64,000 bases of DNA from Kentomonas sorsogonicus (Eukaryota; Euglenozoa; Kinetoplastea; Trypanosomatida; Trypanosomatidae): assembly GCA_030347455.1 (NCBI GenBank), contig JAQOSZ010000061.1, forward strand, positions 62,001 to 126,000, in the 5' to 3' direction. Below the pieces are notes generated by a model that was not told the origin of the DNA, did not search any database, and saw nothing but the letters and a program-made list of their open reading frames with translations. This document shows, in pieces, positions 44,838 through 57,315 of this stretch; the first letter of the stretch is position 1, and the number at the start of each line of letters is the position of its first letter. Made by a program: the position numbers and the translations under genes.

Positions 44838-47800
44838 TCAACGCACCCTTTTGCACACCTTGACGAACGTTCTAAAGCGGGTGACGTCGATCTGCACCGC
44901 GTCCCCCATCGCCGACGCCCCAACGACTGTTGTTGCAGGGGCCGCCGTGCTGTCCGTGCTGTCCGCCGCCTCCTGCGAGCCCCTGCCCGGGCTGGCGAAG
45001 CGCAGCTTGCGCGCCCAGTGTACCGTCACCGTGGGGGTCTCGACGTCGCCGCTGTCCTGCACCGTGGTGCCGGCGAGGCGGCCGCCGCCGGCCGGGGCGG
45101 AGACGCCGCCGCTGCCGCTGCTGTCCCCCCCACGGCGCGGCGGCAGCAGCGGGACGGCGGTGAAGTACACGACGGCGTCCTCCATCAGCGAGAGGGTGCG
45201 GCGCTCGCGCTGCCGGCCGATCACCATCCACTGCTCCGGCGCCGCCACGAGCTGGATGAAGAACTCCTCCTCCGCGCCGGCCTCGTCCGGCCAGTTGGAC
45301 GCGTGCGGCTCCAGGCGCACGCAGAAGCGCACCGGCTCCCCGGCCACAAATAGGTGGTCCGACGGCTGGTCCACCATCGCGTCCGCCAGCGCCGCGAGTG
45401 GTGCCGGCGACGCGGCCCCGCCGGCACTACTGTTGTTGTTGTTGATGTTGGTGTTGCCGTAGAAGCCGCTCGGGCTGGCGAAGGAGGGCGGGTTCGTGGA
45501 GAAGGGCGTCGCCGCGCGCGTCACGTCGGTGGAGGAGGAGAGCGCGGGGAAGCCGTAGCCGTAGCCGTAGCCGCCGGGCTGGCGCTGCAGGGGGTGCCCC
45601 GGGTACCCCGCGCGCGCCGTGCTGCTGCTGGGGAAGCCGCGCGCGTAGTGCGTCTCCGCGCCGAAGCGGGTCACCCAGGGGCTCTCCGCGTGAATGACGA
45701 CGCTGAAGAGGCACATGTGCTGCGAGGCGAAGGAGGCCTCGGGCGCGCGGAAGGCGTTGCAGCACGCCCGCAGCGACTCCAGCGTTGCGCGGCTGAAGCG
45801 CAGCGTGTCGCCGTCGCCGCCGCCGCCGCCCGCGTCGCTCCCCTCCTCGCCACCATCGCTGACGGACGCGTTCGGGAGGCCGTCGGCCGCGCCAGACGGG
45901 AACGCGAGGCCCGCCCCGCCGTGGCTCTGAGGGTCCCCGGCGGGGGAGCCGAGGCGCGTGAGGCCGCCGGCGGAGGCGTTTGAGATGTTCGGCGACAGCG
46001 CGTCGCGCGGGGAGGACACCGCGGGCGAGACAACAACGGTAGGGTCGGCGTGGTTGGGCGGCTGCTGCGCCGCCGCCGGGGCCTCTGCGGCCGTCTGGGT
46101 AGGGCCGAGGCTGACGTTTTCGATCATAACGCTCTCGGCGCGGCCCATCTCGGTGGAGGGCTCGCGGCGCAGCGGGCGCAGCACCATGCGCTGCCGCTCA
46201 GCGCGGGTCGCCTTGAGGAACGCCCCGTGCCAGTCCGAGTAGAGCACCTCGACCTGCACGCGGTGGCGCTGCTCGGCGGCGGCGGCGGCGACGGAGGAGT
46301 GGAAGGCGGGGCTGAGGGCGAGCTCGTAGAGCAGCAGCATCACCCCGCGCGGCTTCCACTCGCTCTCGAGCATCGCGGGGTAGCTGCCGCAGACGCGCAC
46401 CACCTCGTACGTCGGGCCCGCGTCCAGAACGTGCAGCACGGCGCCGCGCATCCACAGGGACGTCCGCTCCAGCGCGTTGGTCAGCCGCACGAGGCAGTGC
46501 ACGCGGCCCTGGAAGTGCCGGAAGCTGTACGTCGCCTCCACCGCCTGCCGGAAAGGAAGGCGGAAGACGGTGCTGCTCGTGCACGCCTCGCCGTTGCGCA
46601 GGCAAACGAAGGAGAGGGTGGTGGGCGGGGGGGAGGAGGGCAGGCGCCGGCGCGGCGTTGGCCTGACTGGTAGTAGCGTCAGCTGGCCCCCTCGTCTGCC
46701 GCCGTATCGCCCCTCTGTCGGCGCGACGGCTCGGGCGTGAAAAAGATGGGCAGCAGCGGTAGTGAGAGCGTCATGCGCACGGTGCCCGCCAGCAGCTGCC
46801 GCGCGCGCTCCTCCTTCTCCGCGGGCGACAGGCTGACTAGCGCCGCTGCAGCGGCCGCCGTCGCGGCACCAGCGGTGTCGCCGCCCGTGCAGGACTCCAG
46901 CGCCCCTTGCGAGAGGCCCACGGTGAAGATGCACTCTTTACGCGGGTGCGTGACGACACCTCCGCGCATCTCCAGGCGCGGTAGGGAGGATGGCGAGGCG
47001 GCCGCGGTGGCGGTGCTAGTGGTGGCCGAGGAGTGAATGACGGGGGGCGGGAGGCTGGCGAGCGCGGCGCGCTCATACATGGGAACGGCTGTCACCGCGT
47101 CGGACGCGTGCCGGGTTTTCCCGCCGCCCCTCCCCGAGCGGGACGGCGGCGTCGGCGCAGCGCCGTCCGTCCTGTGCGGCTCCACCAGCAGCACCCTCGT
47201 CAGGTACGCCCCGTCTCGCGCTGTCGTCTCACTGACGTTGTTGGTATTACTATTATTAATGTTGTTGTTGTTGTTGGTGTTTTCCGTCGAGTTACGCGGA
47301 TTGTCGAAGGTGTTACCGCCGCCCGAGAGCATGTCGACCCCGGCGCCGTTGCTGCCAGCGAAGTCGTCGGGAAGAGAGCTCGCGGCGGACGGCTGCGACA
47401 GTTGTTGTTGTTGCTGTTGTTGCTGCTGCTGTTGTTGACGCCAGTGGGTGGCGGGTGTGTTGAGCCGGAGAGGGGTGAAGGGCTTGGCAGGGGCGGAGGG
47501 GGCTGCGTCGGCGCTTGCCGGGGGCTCCTGCTGCTGGGCGTCGGGGGGCGTGCGGCCCTGCGGAGGCGATATCATCATCATCATCGGTGCACCGCCGGGA
47601 GTGCGCTGCTCTTGCGGGGAGTTACCACTAGCGCTGAGAAGAAGCGGGGTCGGCGGCGCAAAGGGCGGCGGGAGGCGCTCCACGTACACGTCGGTGCCGT
47701 ACCCGTGGACGGTGCCGAGAGTGCCGCCGTATGTGCCCCCGAGAGCAAAAGGGTTCCGCGCGCCGCCGCTGCGCCGCATACTCGCCTCGAGGCTCCGGGA

Positions 47801-50800
47801 GGCAGAGGCGGGGAAGAGCGGTGACGCCGCGACGCCTTTGCTTCCGCCAACGTGGGACAGCGAGAGTGACGGCCGCAACTGATGACTGTTGTTGTTACCG
47901 CTAGTGTTATTGTTGTTGTTGTAGATGGCCCCATTGATGAAGCTGCCGTTGAGGGCGAAGGAGGCGGCGGTGAAGGTGTGTGATGGCGTCGCTGTCAGGA
48001 GCGCACCGCCACCGCCAGCAACAGCAGCAGCAGCAGCAGCGCTCGTCGCCGCCGCCGCCCCGCCGCGGGAGGGAGAGGTAACACCGCCGCGGTAGGCCCC
48101 GCCACTGCGGCGGCTGCCTCCAACACGCCCGGGGCTCACGCAGATGAGTGCCAAGAGAGGCCCGGCGGAAGTGGCCGACGCGCCGGGTCCAAGAATGGAT
48201 TGCTGTTGCTGTTGCTGCTGCTGCTGGTGCAGCTGCAGCTGCTGGGACGTCAGACTAGGCGGGCCTCCCCGTGCTGCCGCTGCCCCGAGGCCAACGCCAA
48301 CGCCGGCGGCGACGGCGGCCGCCGAGAGCTCCAGCGGCGCGGACGCCTCGCCGGTCGTGAGCATGCGCGTTTCCGCCTCGAAGAGACACGACTGCGCACC
48401 GCCGACAACGCTCCCGCCCGCCCCCGCGTTGTTGCTGTTGCTGTTGTTGTTATTGTTGTCCCTGCAGCTGGTCTCGCCGAGGTACGTGCGGGGCAGCGCG
48501 AGCGGCCGCTCCATCTCGACGGTCACGCTGAAGAACTGCGTCGCGGAGCCGACGAAGCAGTGCTCCTGCGCCGGCGGGTGCACCGTCAGGCGCAACCCCG
48601 CTGTCGGGCTCCGGCACGTGCAGCAAACAGCGCGTCGTCATCTCCGGGCACCCCCGCGCCCACCGCCGCGCCGCCGCCGCCGCGCACGCCGCGTCCGCCG
48701 CCGCCTGCGCGCCGACGCACGAGCCGCCGAGAGACGCCGGCGCCGACAGCGACCTCCCCGACAGCCCCGCGCCATCGCCGTCGTCGTCGTCGGAAGAGTC
48801 AGAGGAGGAGCCGGCGCCGCTGCCTCGGCCGGCGCCGCCCGCCTCTTCATTCTGGCCGACCCCCAGACCGAACAGAAACGCCTCTTCCGCCGTCAGACTC
48901 CCGTCGTCCCCTGCTGCGCCGCTGCCTCGCGGGGGAAAGTACGTGAGGCGCGTGGGGCCGCAGCACAGCGACAGCGAGCGCAGACGGTACTCGCCGGCGT
49001 GGCAGACACTCAGCGGTAGCAGCGCCTCCAGCTCCCCGCGATCCGCACTGTAGCGGAGCTTTCCGCCCGCGTGGCTAGCACTGGCGCTGCTGTCCAAGGC
49101 GACCCGCAGCGTCACCACGTGCGTCGCCTCCTGATGCTCCGACCAGTTCTTTTGCGACTCGAGCGTCACAGTGAGGCTGGCGTCGCTTTCCTTGTTACCC
49201 TCGCCGTCGTCAGCCAACGGGTTGTCACCGTGGGCGGCAGCGCACTGTGCTGCGCGAGACCGGCAAAGACGTCGACAGGACAGGCGGCGACGAAGCAGAG
49301 GGCGAGTGCATCGCCGATTTGAGCGCGCGTAACGCGCCCTCCGCCGGCGGCGAGCGTGTCCGTGTGCCCGCCGCCCAGACGGTAGCGTCGCTCCAGCTCC
49401 CAGCGGCCGCGCTCCTGCAGGGCAGCGTCCAGCCCTCGCGCGTTCGCCGACAGCCACAGCCGCGGGCGCCGCAGCAGCTCCGTGAGGGGGTACCCGACGA
49501 CACCCTCCGGCTGCGTGGGGCTCCCCGCAGCGATGGCGTCTTCGCCACTACCACTTTCACTGTTGCTATTCACGCTGGCGACGCTCTGTGCGACGCGGTC
49601 GACACGCAGCAGCTCCGCCCACCGCTCCGCCGCCGTCGGCTCCCCTGGGAAGACGCTGCCGAGGTCGTGCCAGGCGCCGTTCGGGTACGCGCCGCGCCGC
49701 GCGCCATCCGCTCCTTCTTCTTCTTGTTTCTCTTTGCCGTCGCCGCTGCTGATCAACGCAAGGAGACAGCGCTTGTAGAGGGAGTAGTGCTCCTCGCAGC
49801 GGAACACCGACACCCACGCCTCGAGCCCGCCGCCACCCTCCCGCAGCGCGCGCGCGACGCTGTCGGCATACAGGCGCTGCGCCAACCGCTCCAGCGGCGG
49901 CCACCCCGCCGCACGCCCCGCCTGCGGCCCCGCCCCGGCTCCCGACAGACTCTGCTGCTCGCGTAGGTGGTAGTGCTGCCAGCGCTGCTGCAGGAGGGCG
50001 GCGGCGACGGAGGCGGCGAGCGCGGGCTTCTCGGCCATGTAGGAGATGCCGAGGCGCGCGAGCGAGACAAACTCGCGGCGGCGCTGCTGCGCGATGTAGT
50101 GCGCGAAGGCACAGAGCAGCGAGAGGGAGCGCCACATCTCCTGCGCCGCGCCGCAGTCGGAGAGTTCGCTGATGCTGCTGAAGAAGCGCGACGACAACAC
50201 GAGTGGTTCCTGCGCAGCGGCCGTGGCGGCGTTGGCGGTCTCGCGGTAGCCGAGAGCGAGACGGAGCCCGAGACACCCCGTCACGCGCTCCAGCTCGTCG
50301 CGCGCCTCGCAGAGGATGTCGGCCAGCACGGCCGCCTGCGACGCCAGCTGCTCCAGACGCCTCTGCCGGCGCCGCGAACACCGCGTCCTCCTCCGCGTCC
50401 TGTCGCCCCTGCTGTGCCCCAACAGATTCGTCGGCGGTGCGCGGGGGCCGCAGCTGGGTGGGCCGCACCGCTGCGCCGAGCAGGCCGAGCGACTGCCCCA
50501 GCAGCACCAGCGACGCCAGCGCCGCGTTCGTCCCCTCCGCACCGCCGGGGCCCTCCGCGCGCCCCAGGCGGCTGGGCAGGACGGTGCTCGAGTCGTCCTC
50601 CTGGTAGCGCTGCGACCGCCGCCACGTCTCCTCCGCGTCGACGCGCGCGGGGCTGGCAGAGGCGGCCGCGCGCCCGGTCCGGGAGCTGTGGGCGCTGCTG
50701 TTGCCACTGGCGGCAGCAGTCGCTAGGTCGCGTATCGTGCGCAGGCGCTTGCGGTAGAGAATGGCGTCGAGCCGCTGGTGGGAGTGGTAGTCGATGACGG

Positions 50801-52904
50801 GGGTGACGAGCGAGAAGGTCCGCGCGCCGCTGCCGTCGTCCTCGTCGGTCTCGCTCGGCGACGCCGCCGCGCCGCCGGCGGGCACGTGCGTGAGGCTGGC
50901 GGCCGTTGCGACTCCGGCAGAGCGCGGGGTCATGGTTTCCGCCGACGCCCTGCTGGCCGCGCTGCCCTCGCGCGTGACAGGGGCGCTGTCGTCGTTCTGC
51001 CCGTCGCCCGTGTGGAAAGCCCCGTCGCTGCCCACTCCCTTCTCCCCACCACGACCACCAGCGGCGGCAGCGGCGGGGTCGCGGACGACGAAGGCGAGGG
51101 CGGAGCTGAAGCTCCACAGCACGCGCAACATCGAGAGCGCGCACTGCAGCAAGAAGGTGCTCTGCAGCGCGCGCAGCTCCCTCGCCTCCCCCGCCGGCGC
51201 CGCGGCAGCTGCGTTCATTCTCGCAAACTTCTCCCTGGCAAGCTGCACGAGGGCGCTGTAGCGCGCGACGGCGGCGGCGCGCTCGCCCAGCAGCACGTCG
51301 CACGAGATCTCCGCGGCGGCGATGTATAAGAGGCCGTCAGCGAGCTCCGCCCCGGGCAGCAGCGCGGCCGGCACGCCCCCGCGGCCCAGCATCGTCCCCT
51401 CGCGGCACCCGCTGCGGGGGTCGAAGAGACACGTCACGCGCGCCAGGCGCTCCAGCGACGCCTTTGGGCGCTGCAGAAAGGCGTAGTCGTCGGCGCCCGC
51501 GCGGTACTCGAGGAAGAGACGCGCATACACGTCGCGCGCCTCGCGGACGAAGCCGAACTGCAGATAGTGCGCACACAGCTGCTGGCCCAGCCGCCAGAGC
51601 CGCTGCAGATTCCACAACTCGCCGTCCGCGCGCTGCCCCTGTTGGGCGGCAGCGGAGCTTGAGGAGGTTTTGCCCTCTGCCTTGCGCGCCGCAGTCGCGG
51701 CGGCGGCGGCACTGCTGCTGCTGCTGCTGGCCGCTGCTGCTGCTGTTGTTGTTGACGCGCCCGCCGCCGCGGCAGCCGAGGGTGTCGTCACGGCGCCGCT
51801 CCAGCCCGGCGCGAGGCACGGGTCGCGGGGGAGGGCGCGGCTCCGCTTGGCGTACTCCTCGAAGTGGTGCCGCAGCTGCGTCGTGCGGGAGGCGTTGGCG
51901 GAGCGCAGCCGCTCGAGCAGGCGCACCGGGGCGTCGCCGGGGGCGTAGGCACACATCTGCGCGGCCGTCAGCCGCTGCGCGCGCAGCTCGGCGTAGTAGG
52001 GCTCGAGCGCCGTCAGCGCCGCCTGGATGCGCTGCTGGCCCGCCGCGGACGGGGCGCGGGGGACGGCCGCCGCCGCGCTCGCACTGCCGCTTTTCGCATC
52101 GGTGGGTGCCGCCGCCGCCGCCGCCGCTGTTGCCGCCGCTGCCGCTGTCGTCGGTTCGCCGTCGCCGGCGATGTCGGCGTGGTAGAGCATGACGAGGCAG
52201 CGGTCCTCCTCGCGGGTGCGCGCCAGCTCCGCGCGCCACGCCCGCACCACCTGCCCCAGCAGCGCGGGGCGCGAGGAGGGCTCGCTGACGCTGTACAGGT
52301 AGAGGTGCAGCGCCGCCGCCTCGCCGCCGCTCGTGCCGACCGTCAGCACTTTGCCGAACTGCAGCGGCGGGATCGACGCGGGACCCATCGCCGCGGCCGG
52401 CGAGCCGCTGCTGCTATTGCTATTACCCGCACTGCTGGGGCTCGCCGCGCCGGGGGCGGGGTCGCAGTGGTAGCTGGCATGTCGGTTTCCGGTGCCGTTG
52501 CGCACGAGCGAGACGCCGTTGTCAAAGTAGGCCTGCAGCGCGCGCACGCAGCGCTCCACGCCCGCCGGGGTCGCGATCTGCCGCCCGTCCTTGGCGATGT
52601 GCTGCACGAGGCACACGACCTGCTGCGGGGGCAGCGTGAAGAGGTGCTGGTGCGTCAGGCGGCGGGCGGAGCGGTCGCGCACCAGCCGCGGCAGCTGCGC
52701 CCCCCGCTGCCTGTTGGTGCTCGAGATCGTCAGACGACGTGATGGCGACTCCGCCCTTGTTGTTGTTGGTGTTGGAGGTGGTGGTGGTAAAACTTCCGAG
52801 CGTCGGAACGCGAGGAATGGTTTCCACAACGAACGTGTCCGTCTCGCGTCTTGCCGCCTCACCACTGCGGGTCTTGTCGATACTATGGACAGCATGAGCG
52901 TCAT
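44838..52904 (-). CDS. Very long TRAPPC10/Trs130-like protein (TRAPP II candidate)
   Basis: About 2690 codons. TRAPPC10/Trs130 belongs to the TRAPP II tether that activates Rab GTPases at the Golgi. The N-terminal third is helical (QQVVCLVQHIAKDGRQIATP; LQFGFVREARDVYARLFLEY; DYAFLQRPKASLERLARVTC), recalling the TRAPPC10 repeat region. The C-terminal part is beta-rich (TVHPPAQEHCFVGSATQFFS; VVTLRVALDSSASAS; PEQWMVIGRQRERRTLSLME; VYFTAVPLLPP). In between are huge low-complexity inserts (poly-N, poly-Q, Ala/Ser/Gly, 46.9-48.4 kb), so the protein is far longer than the usual 1200-1500 residues. The frame changes near 50.37, 49.2, 48.6 and 46.68 kb. The start is uncertain: the ATG at 52904 is in frame with the body, but another frame from about 52990 to 52740 looks more protein-like. 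The TRAPP assignment is tentative. Confidence 0.6.
47403..47436. repeat. Interrupted poly-Gln codon repeat
   Basis: A CAA/CAG run (sense strand) encoding about a dozen Gln inside the TRAPPC10-like gene. Another Gln run lies at about 48200-48224 and Asn runs at about 47250-47275 and 47900-47920. Mixed codons argue for selection on, or age of, the peptide tract rather than recent slippage alone. Confidence 0.75.
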
Positions 52905-54646
52905 TGCTGGGGCTCCCTGCTCTAGAAGCAGCTCCGCGCGGTGAGGCTAGCGGAGGCAGGGCACCTTTGTTACGAGCGTCAGCGGCACCTGTGCTGTTGC
53001 TGTTGTTACGCTGGTTGCTAACGCTTAGCTAGCCCTGTTCGCGGCAGGGTTGACCGCGGGGAACATCATTTTTATTATTATTTATGTTTTTGCGTGGGTC
53101 ACAAAGAAAAAAGGAAAAGAATAAGAATGTCCAAGCTTAGGCTGCGTATCTATGTGTTTACGGAAACCCAAGTATTCGCGAGACACTGTGTGTGTATGTG
53201 TGTGTGTGTGTGTGTATGTATGCGTTTCCTTTGTGTTGAATGCAGGGGAGTAAAGAAGTCGTGATGAGGACAGTACATGTGAAGGGAAAGGAAAGTTTCC
53301 GCAAACACTTTGATAACAAAGCAGACGGCAGTCACACGGAGACAATAAACTCATTCGGGGCTCATGTGGGGTTGGAAAACAATCGGTCAAGCTAGTTGGC
53401 TTGGAAGAGGTATTTTCTAGATGCAAACATGAAACAAAAAAAGGCTGTACCCAATTGGCAGTTCTGCTTCACCAGTAAGCATACGGTGTATTTCAGAAAA
53501 TGTATCAGACGATGACTGAATATCAACTTTTTCAATTTGAGAAGGCGTGATAAACATTAAATAGCGAAAAAAAAAATAGATTAGGAGAAAGTAGTAAAAG
53601 TCAATCACGCAAGAAAAAAAAAACCCGATGCCGACAGTTCTTATCTTGATATGGGTACGGTACGGGGGAAAGAAAACAATAAAGCTTACGACATGCACTC
53701 ATCACTGTTGACAACTGAAAGCAAAAAAAAAAAAAAAATGAAAAAAAAAACATCAGAGAGAAAGAGAGAGAGGGAGGGAGAGGAGGTTTACGTTACCAAT
53801 GGAAATAAAAGGATGAAGTTTTAAAAAAAAGCAAGAAAGCACTATATAAATGTATATAAAATGGGAGAAATAATAATAAACGAAAAAATGGATTGTGAAA
53901 AGCCCGTCGATGTTGAGGTGAGTTTCCCTCCCCTCTTCTCATTGCATGTAGCGAATGCGGGTTTCTGCAAGTATCCATTCTATGAACTATGTAGAGAGAG
54001 AGAGAGAAAGAAAGAAAGATAAATGAATATGAATGCATGCGTAAGCAACGCAATGATTTATTTAGTAGGAAACAAGAACAAAATCCGCGTGAGAGAATAT
54101 AGGACGCGACTTAGCTTTTTTAAGCTGAGACCGTCAACCTGAACATCTGTTACCAAAAGTTGGAGAGCGGCTAGATGGAGCGAAAAAAAATGCCGTCGCA
54201 TAAAATTCAAGGGATCAATGAACTTGTAGCTGTGTTATTTCAATATATATAAAAAGAAGAGAACCCAGAGTATTGCTGGGGATACATAATAATGACTTGA
54301 TTTAGGTTAGAGTTGGTGATATTAAAAAAACAAAACAAAACAAAACATAACTGCATTTTTAATTTTTTTTTTTTGATGACGTCATATCATCTTCAGTTTA
54401 CGGTGATGATATGAGAGAGAGAGAGGCGGGGGGGGGGACCAAGAGTAGAACTTTGTGGAGGAGCGTGTGTCAATAGCGCATTACCTCTGTAAGTTTGACG
54501 GAGTAGGGTAAGGTGGAGAAAGGAATCTAGCAACAGAAACAATGGGAAAAAAAAAGGAAAACCCTCCTCACAAACACACATGAAAAGAACTTCTCAAATG
54601 AAAAAGATCGTGAGGCACTTGCGCTGCCGCTGCCGTAGGGCGAGAA
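52905..54646. other. Intergenic region including possible 5' end of the TRAPPC10-like gene
   Basis: From 52905 to 53069 the DNA is still coding-like on the minus strand, with two tandem ATGs at 53069 and 53066, so the TRAPPC10-like gene may begin there. A T/C tract on the sense strand lies at 53097-53125. Beyond is AT-rich DNA with TG repeats at 53187-53213, a purine tract at 53756-53787 and many A runs. No RNA gene recognised. Confidence 0.5.
53187..53213. repeat. (TG)n microsatellite, interrupted
   Basis: TG repeats on the + strand with a single TA interruption, in the spacer upstream of the TRAPPC10-like gene. Confidence 0.9.
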
Positions 54647-56382
54647 CTAGCTGAAGCCCTTCACGGTGTCGTAGATGGTAACGATGGTGCCCCACACAAA
54701 GGCGATGACACCCACAGTGAGCATCAAGTAGCAGCCCACCACGTGAAACAGGCCCGACTCACGCAGAGAGAAGTTCCCGCAGTACATCCACATGAGTGCG
54801 GGGAAGAGGAAGCCGATGTGCGAGCCGCAGATGGACCCGACAAGACCAAAGGGGATGCCGATGTTGGGCACAAACAGGCCGCAGATTAAGATGATGCCGC
54901 CGATGAGCGTGACAATAGGGATGTGCAGCCAGTACGGCGTCGCGTCCACGTTCCACCCGGAGCAGTAGTAGAAGTAGTTGCGGATCGGCACCATCACGAT
55001 GGCGGAGCTGGCGACCAGCTTGATGAACATGCCGATGTACGCCACGAGGATGTAGGGCTGGTGCATCGGGTCGAAGTTGAGCAGGACGGGGTTCCGAGTG
55101 GCGTCGGCAAAGTCAAAGTAGCCGCAGACGCCCGTGATGATGTAGATGCACGTGATGACCGTCATGATGATCGCCGCGGCCGTCACAAGCTGCCGCACGG
55201 AGGGCGCGGGGCGCATCTCCCAGTACAGGTTGAAGGCGACCGTCTGGCACAGGTACGCGAAGATCATCGTCGAGAGCGCCGAGACGGCCGTGTTGCCGTG
55301 GTGAAGAGCTTCATGTCGCCGCGCATCCCCAGCTTGCAGTCGTTCATCCCGCAGTGCACCACGAGGCAGATGACAAAGTAAATGATGCAGAAGACGCCGG
55401 CCGTCGACACGTAACGGATCGAGTTGACCTTCTTGGGCAGCAGGAACGGCAGAATCGCGCAGAACCAGACAATGAAGACGAGCAGGCGGTTGCCGTTCTT
55501 GGTGCGGAAGTAGTCCGGGGCCGACGGCGAGCCTTCAATCAGCGCCTCGAAGAGCGACCCAATGGCGCTAATAAAAGCGATCGAGCCGCCGGTCACGGTG
55601 AGGAGCTGCATCAGACCCACGTAGTAGCCCCAGCCCTGGCCAAAGAGCAGATCGCCGGCCGACTCGTAGGAAGGGCAGCCCGTGCGCCGCGCCACGTAGC
55701 CGATCAGCACAAACGAGTACACCGTGAAGAGGTTGAGGATGATGAGGTAGATGACGGCCATCAGCACGCCGCTGGTGCGGAAGGAGTGGGGCATCGAAAT
55801 GATACCCGCGCCGAGCGTCATCGAGCCGAGCGAGAAGCAGTTGCTGGCGAGGCCGCCGTACGGGACGAGCGTAGCGATCGTGCGCGGCAGCCACGTGTAC
55901 CACTTGGGGGGACTCGCCGGGCCCTCCTCCGCCTCCGCCTCGAACAGATAAGGATTCTCCGCGTCCGCGGCGACGGCACCTTCGCGCGCGGCCGCACCAT
56001 TCTTCTTCTTCTTCTTCATCATCATATTGTGGCCATTGTTGTGGTTCGCGCGGTCGCTGTCGTCGTTACTCGCGACAATGAAGTTGAGCGCGTCGACGTA
56101 CTCTCGCAGCGAGGGGCCCTCCGCCTCCGGGGGCTTGCTGCTGGTGGGGGAGTAGAGGGCGCGCTCGTCGCTGTTGCTGCTGCGCCGCCCGCTCGACTCG
56201 AGCTGACCTTGCTGCTGCTGCTGCTGATTATTGTTATTATTATTGTTAGGATCATTGTGGTGAGTATCGAGGTGACGGCGCTCGTCGTGGTCGAAGGCCT
56301 CGGAGAGAAACTGTCCGTCCGCCTGCACGGGTTCCGTGCCCGGGCTGTTTTTAGCGCTGTTGCTGTTGGTGTTGCTGGACAT
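54647..56382 (-). CDS. Amino acid permease (AAAP family, trypanosomatid AAT type)
   Basis: Plasma- or organelle-membrane amino acid importer, about 578 codons, ATG at 56382 (MSSNTNSNSAKNSPGTEP). The 190-residue hydrophilic N-terminus has Asn, Gln and Lys runs. About eleven membrane helices follow, beginning NCFSLGSMTLGAGIISMPHS and including VIYLIILNLFTVYSFVLIGY, VFIVWFCAILPFLLPKKVNS (the KKVNS/KRVNS junction is typical of trypanosomatid AATs), IRYVSTAGVFCIIYFVICLV and HIPIVTLIGGIILICGLFVP. It ends in a TM helix and TVKGFS. One frame change lies near 55.29-55.3 kb, between KLFTT and AVSALSTMIFAYLCQTVAFN. Substrate cannot be deduced; relatives carry arginine, lysine, proline or neutral amino acids. 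No tandem copy is present in the window, although AATs are often arrayed. Confidence 0.92.
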
Positions 56383-57315
56383 GATGGGGGATTGTTTTAG
56401 CAGGAAGAAGAATTAATAAAAATAATAAAATGCTAGTGGTGTTAGAATGTATCGAATGTATGTATAAGCAAGAAAATAGACTTTTAAACAAAATGATAAG
56501 GGTGGAGGGAAAGAAGAGGATAGTTGGTCTGTAAGCAAAAAAAAAGGGGGGAAAGGGGAAAAAGATGAAAAAGAAAAGAAAACTTACGCGTATCGATTAT
56601 AATTATATTTTCTTTGTGCGTGTAGTAGTCTCAAATAAGAGAAAAGGTAATTGTTGTCGGATGTGCGTAGTGTCCTAGCTCTCTCTATGTTCGAGACGAG
56701 TGAATACTATGTGGTTTGTGTGTATAATGATAACGACCACAAGCACAAACAAGTAATAGATACGAGAGACAAAAAGAAAAAGAAGAAAAAGGAGTTGATA
56801 CAAAAGTGGAATTACTGCCACAATTGCTTTGGATTAGAACTTTCGTTGCTGGCGCAGAGAACAATATAAATGAGATTGGAAAGAAACCCGGAGCGGTCAC
56901 TATAGGGTTGAGGAAATATCTGTTTTTAATTTTTTTTTTTAAAAGAAAGAAAACGGGTGGTAATATTCGTAACTGGGGAGAGTGGGAGGTGGGAATGAGG
57001 GAGGGCGAGGAGGCGAAATGAATTGCGGTGCATGCACTGTTCAAGAACAATGCAAACCAATAACAGCAGCAAAAAAGATGAGAATAATAAATACGAAAAG
57101 GCTTACTCGCGTCATGTGTACAACAATGAATATCATTCCGTACACACACTACGATGGTGTTGCAGATTCGCAACTAGTGACATGAGCAAGTAAAACAAGC
57201 AAGTAAAAACAACAAACACCAACAAGCAAACAAATGGCGCCCAACGCGAGAGCGACTTCATTCAGACTTATTATCGCGGGGGCCACGCTGTGCCGCGAAC
57301 TTTCGTCTGCTTCAA
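56383..57315. other. Intergenic region
   Basis: About 930 AT-rich bases with purine-rich + strand stretches at 56500-56581 and 56755-56795, either of which could supply the polypyrimidine tract for the permease. An open frame on the minus strand at 57149-57350 carries a hydrophobic run and is discussed as a possible tail of the armadillo gene. Confidence 0.5.
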
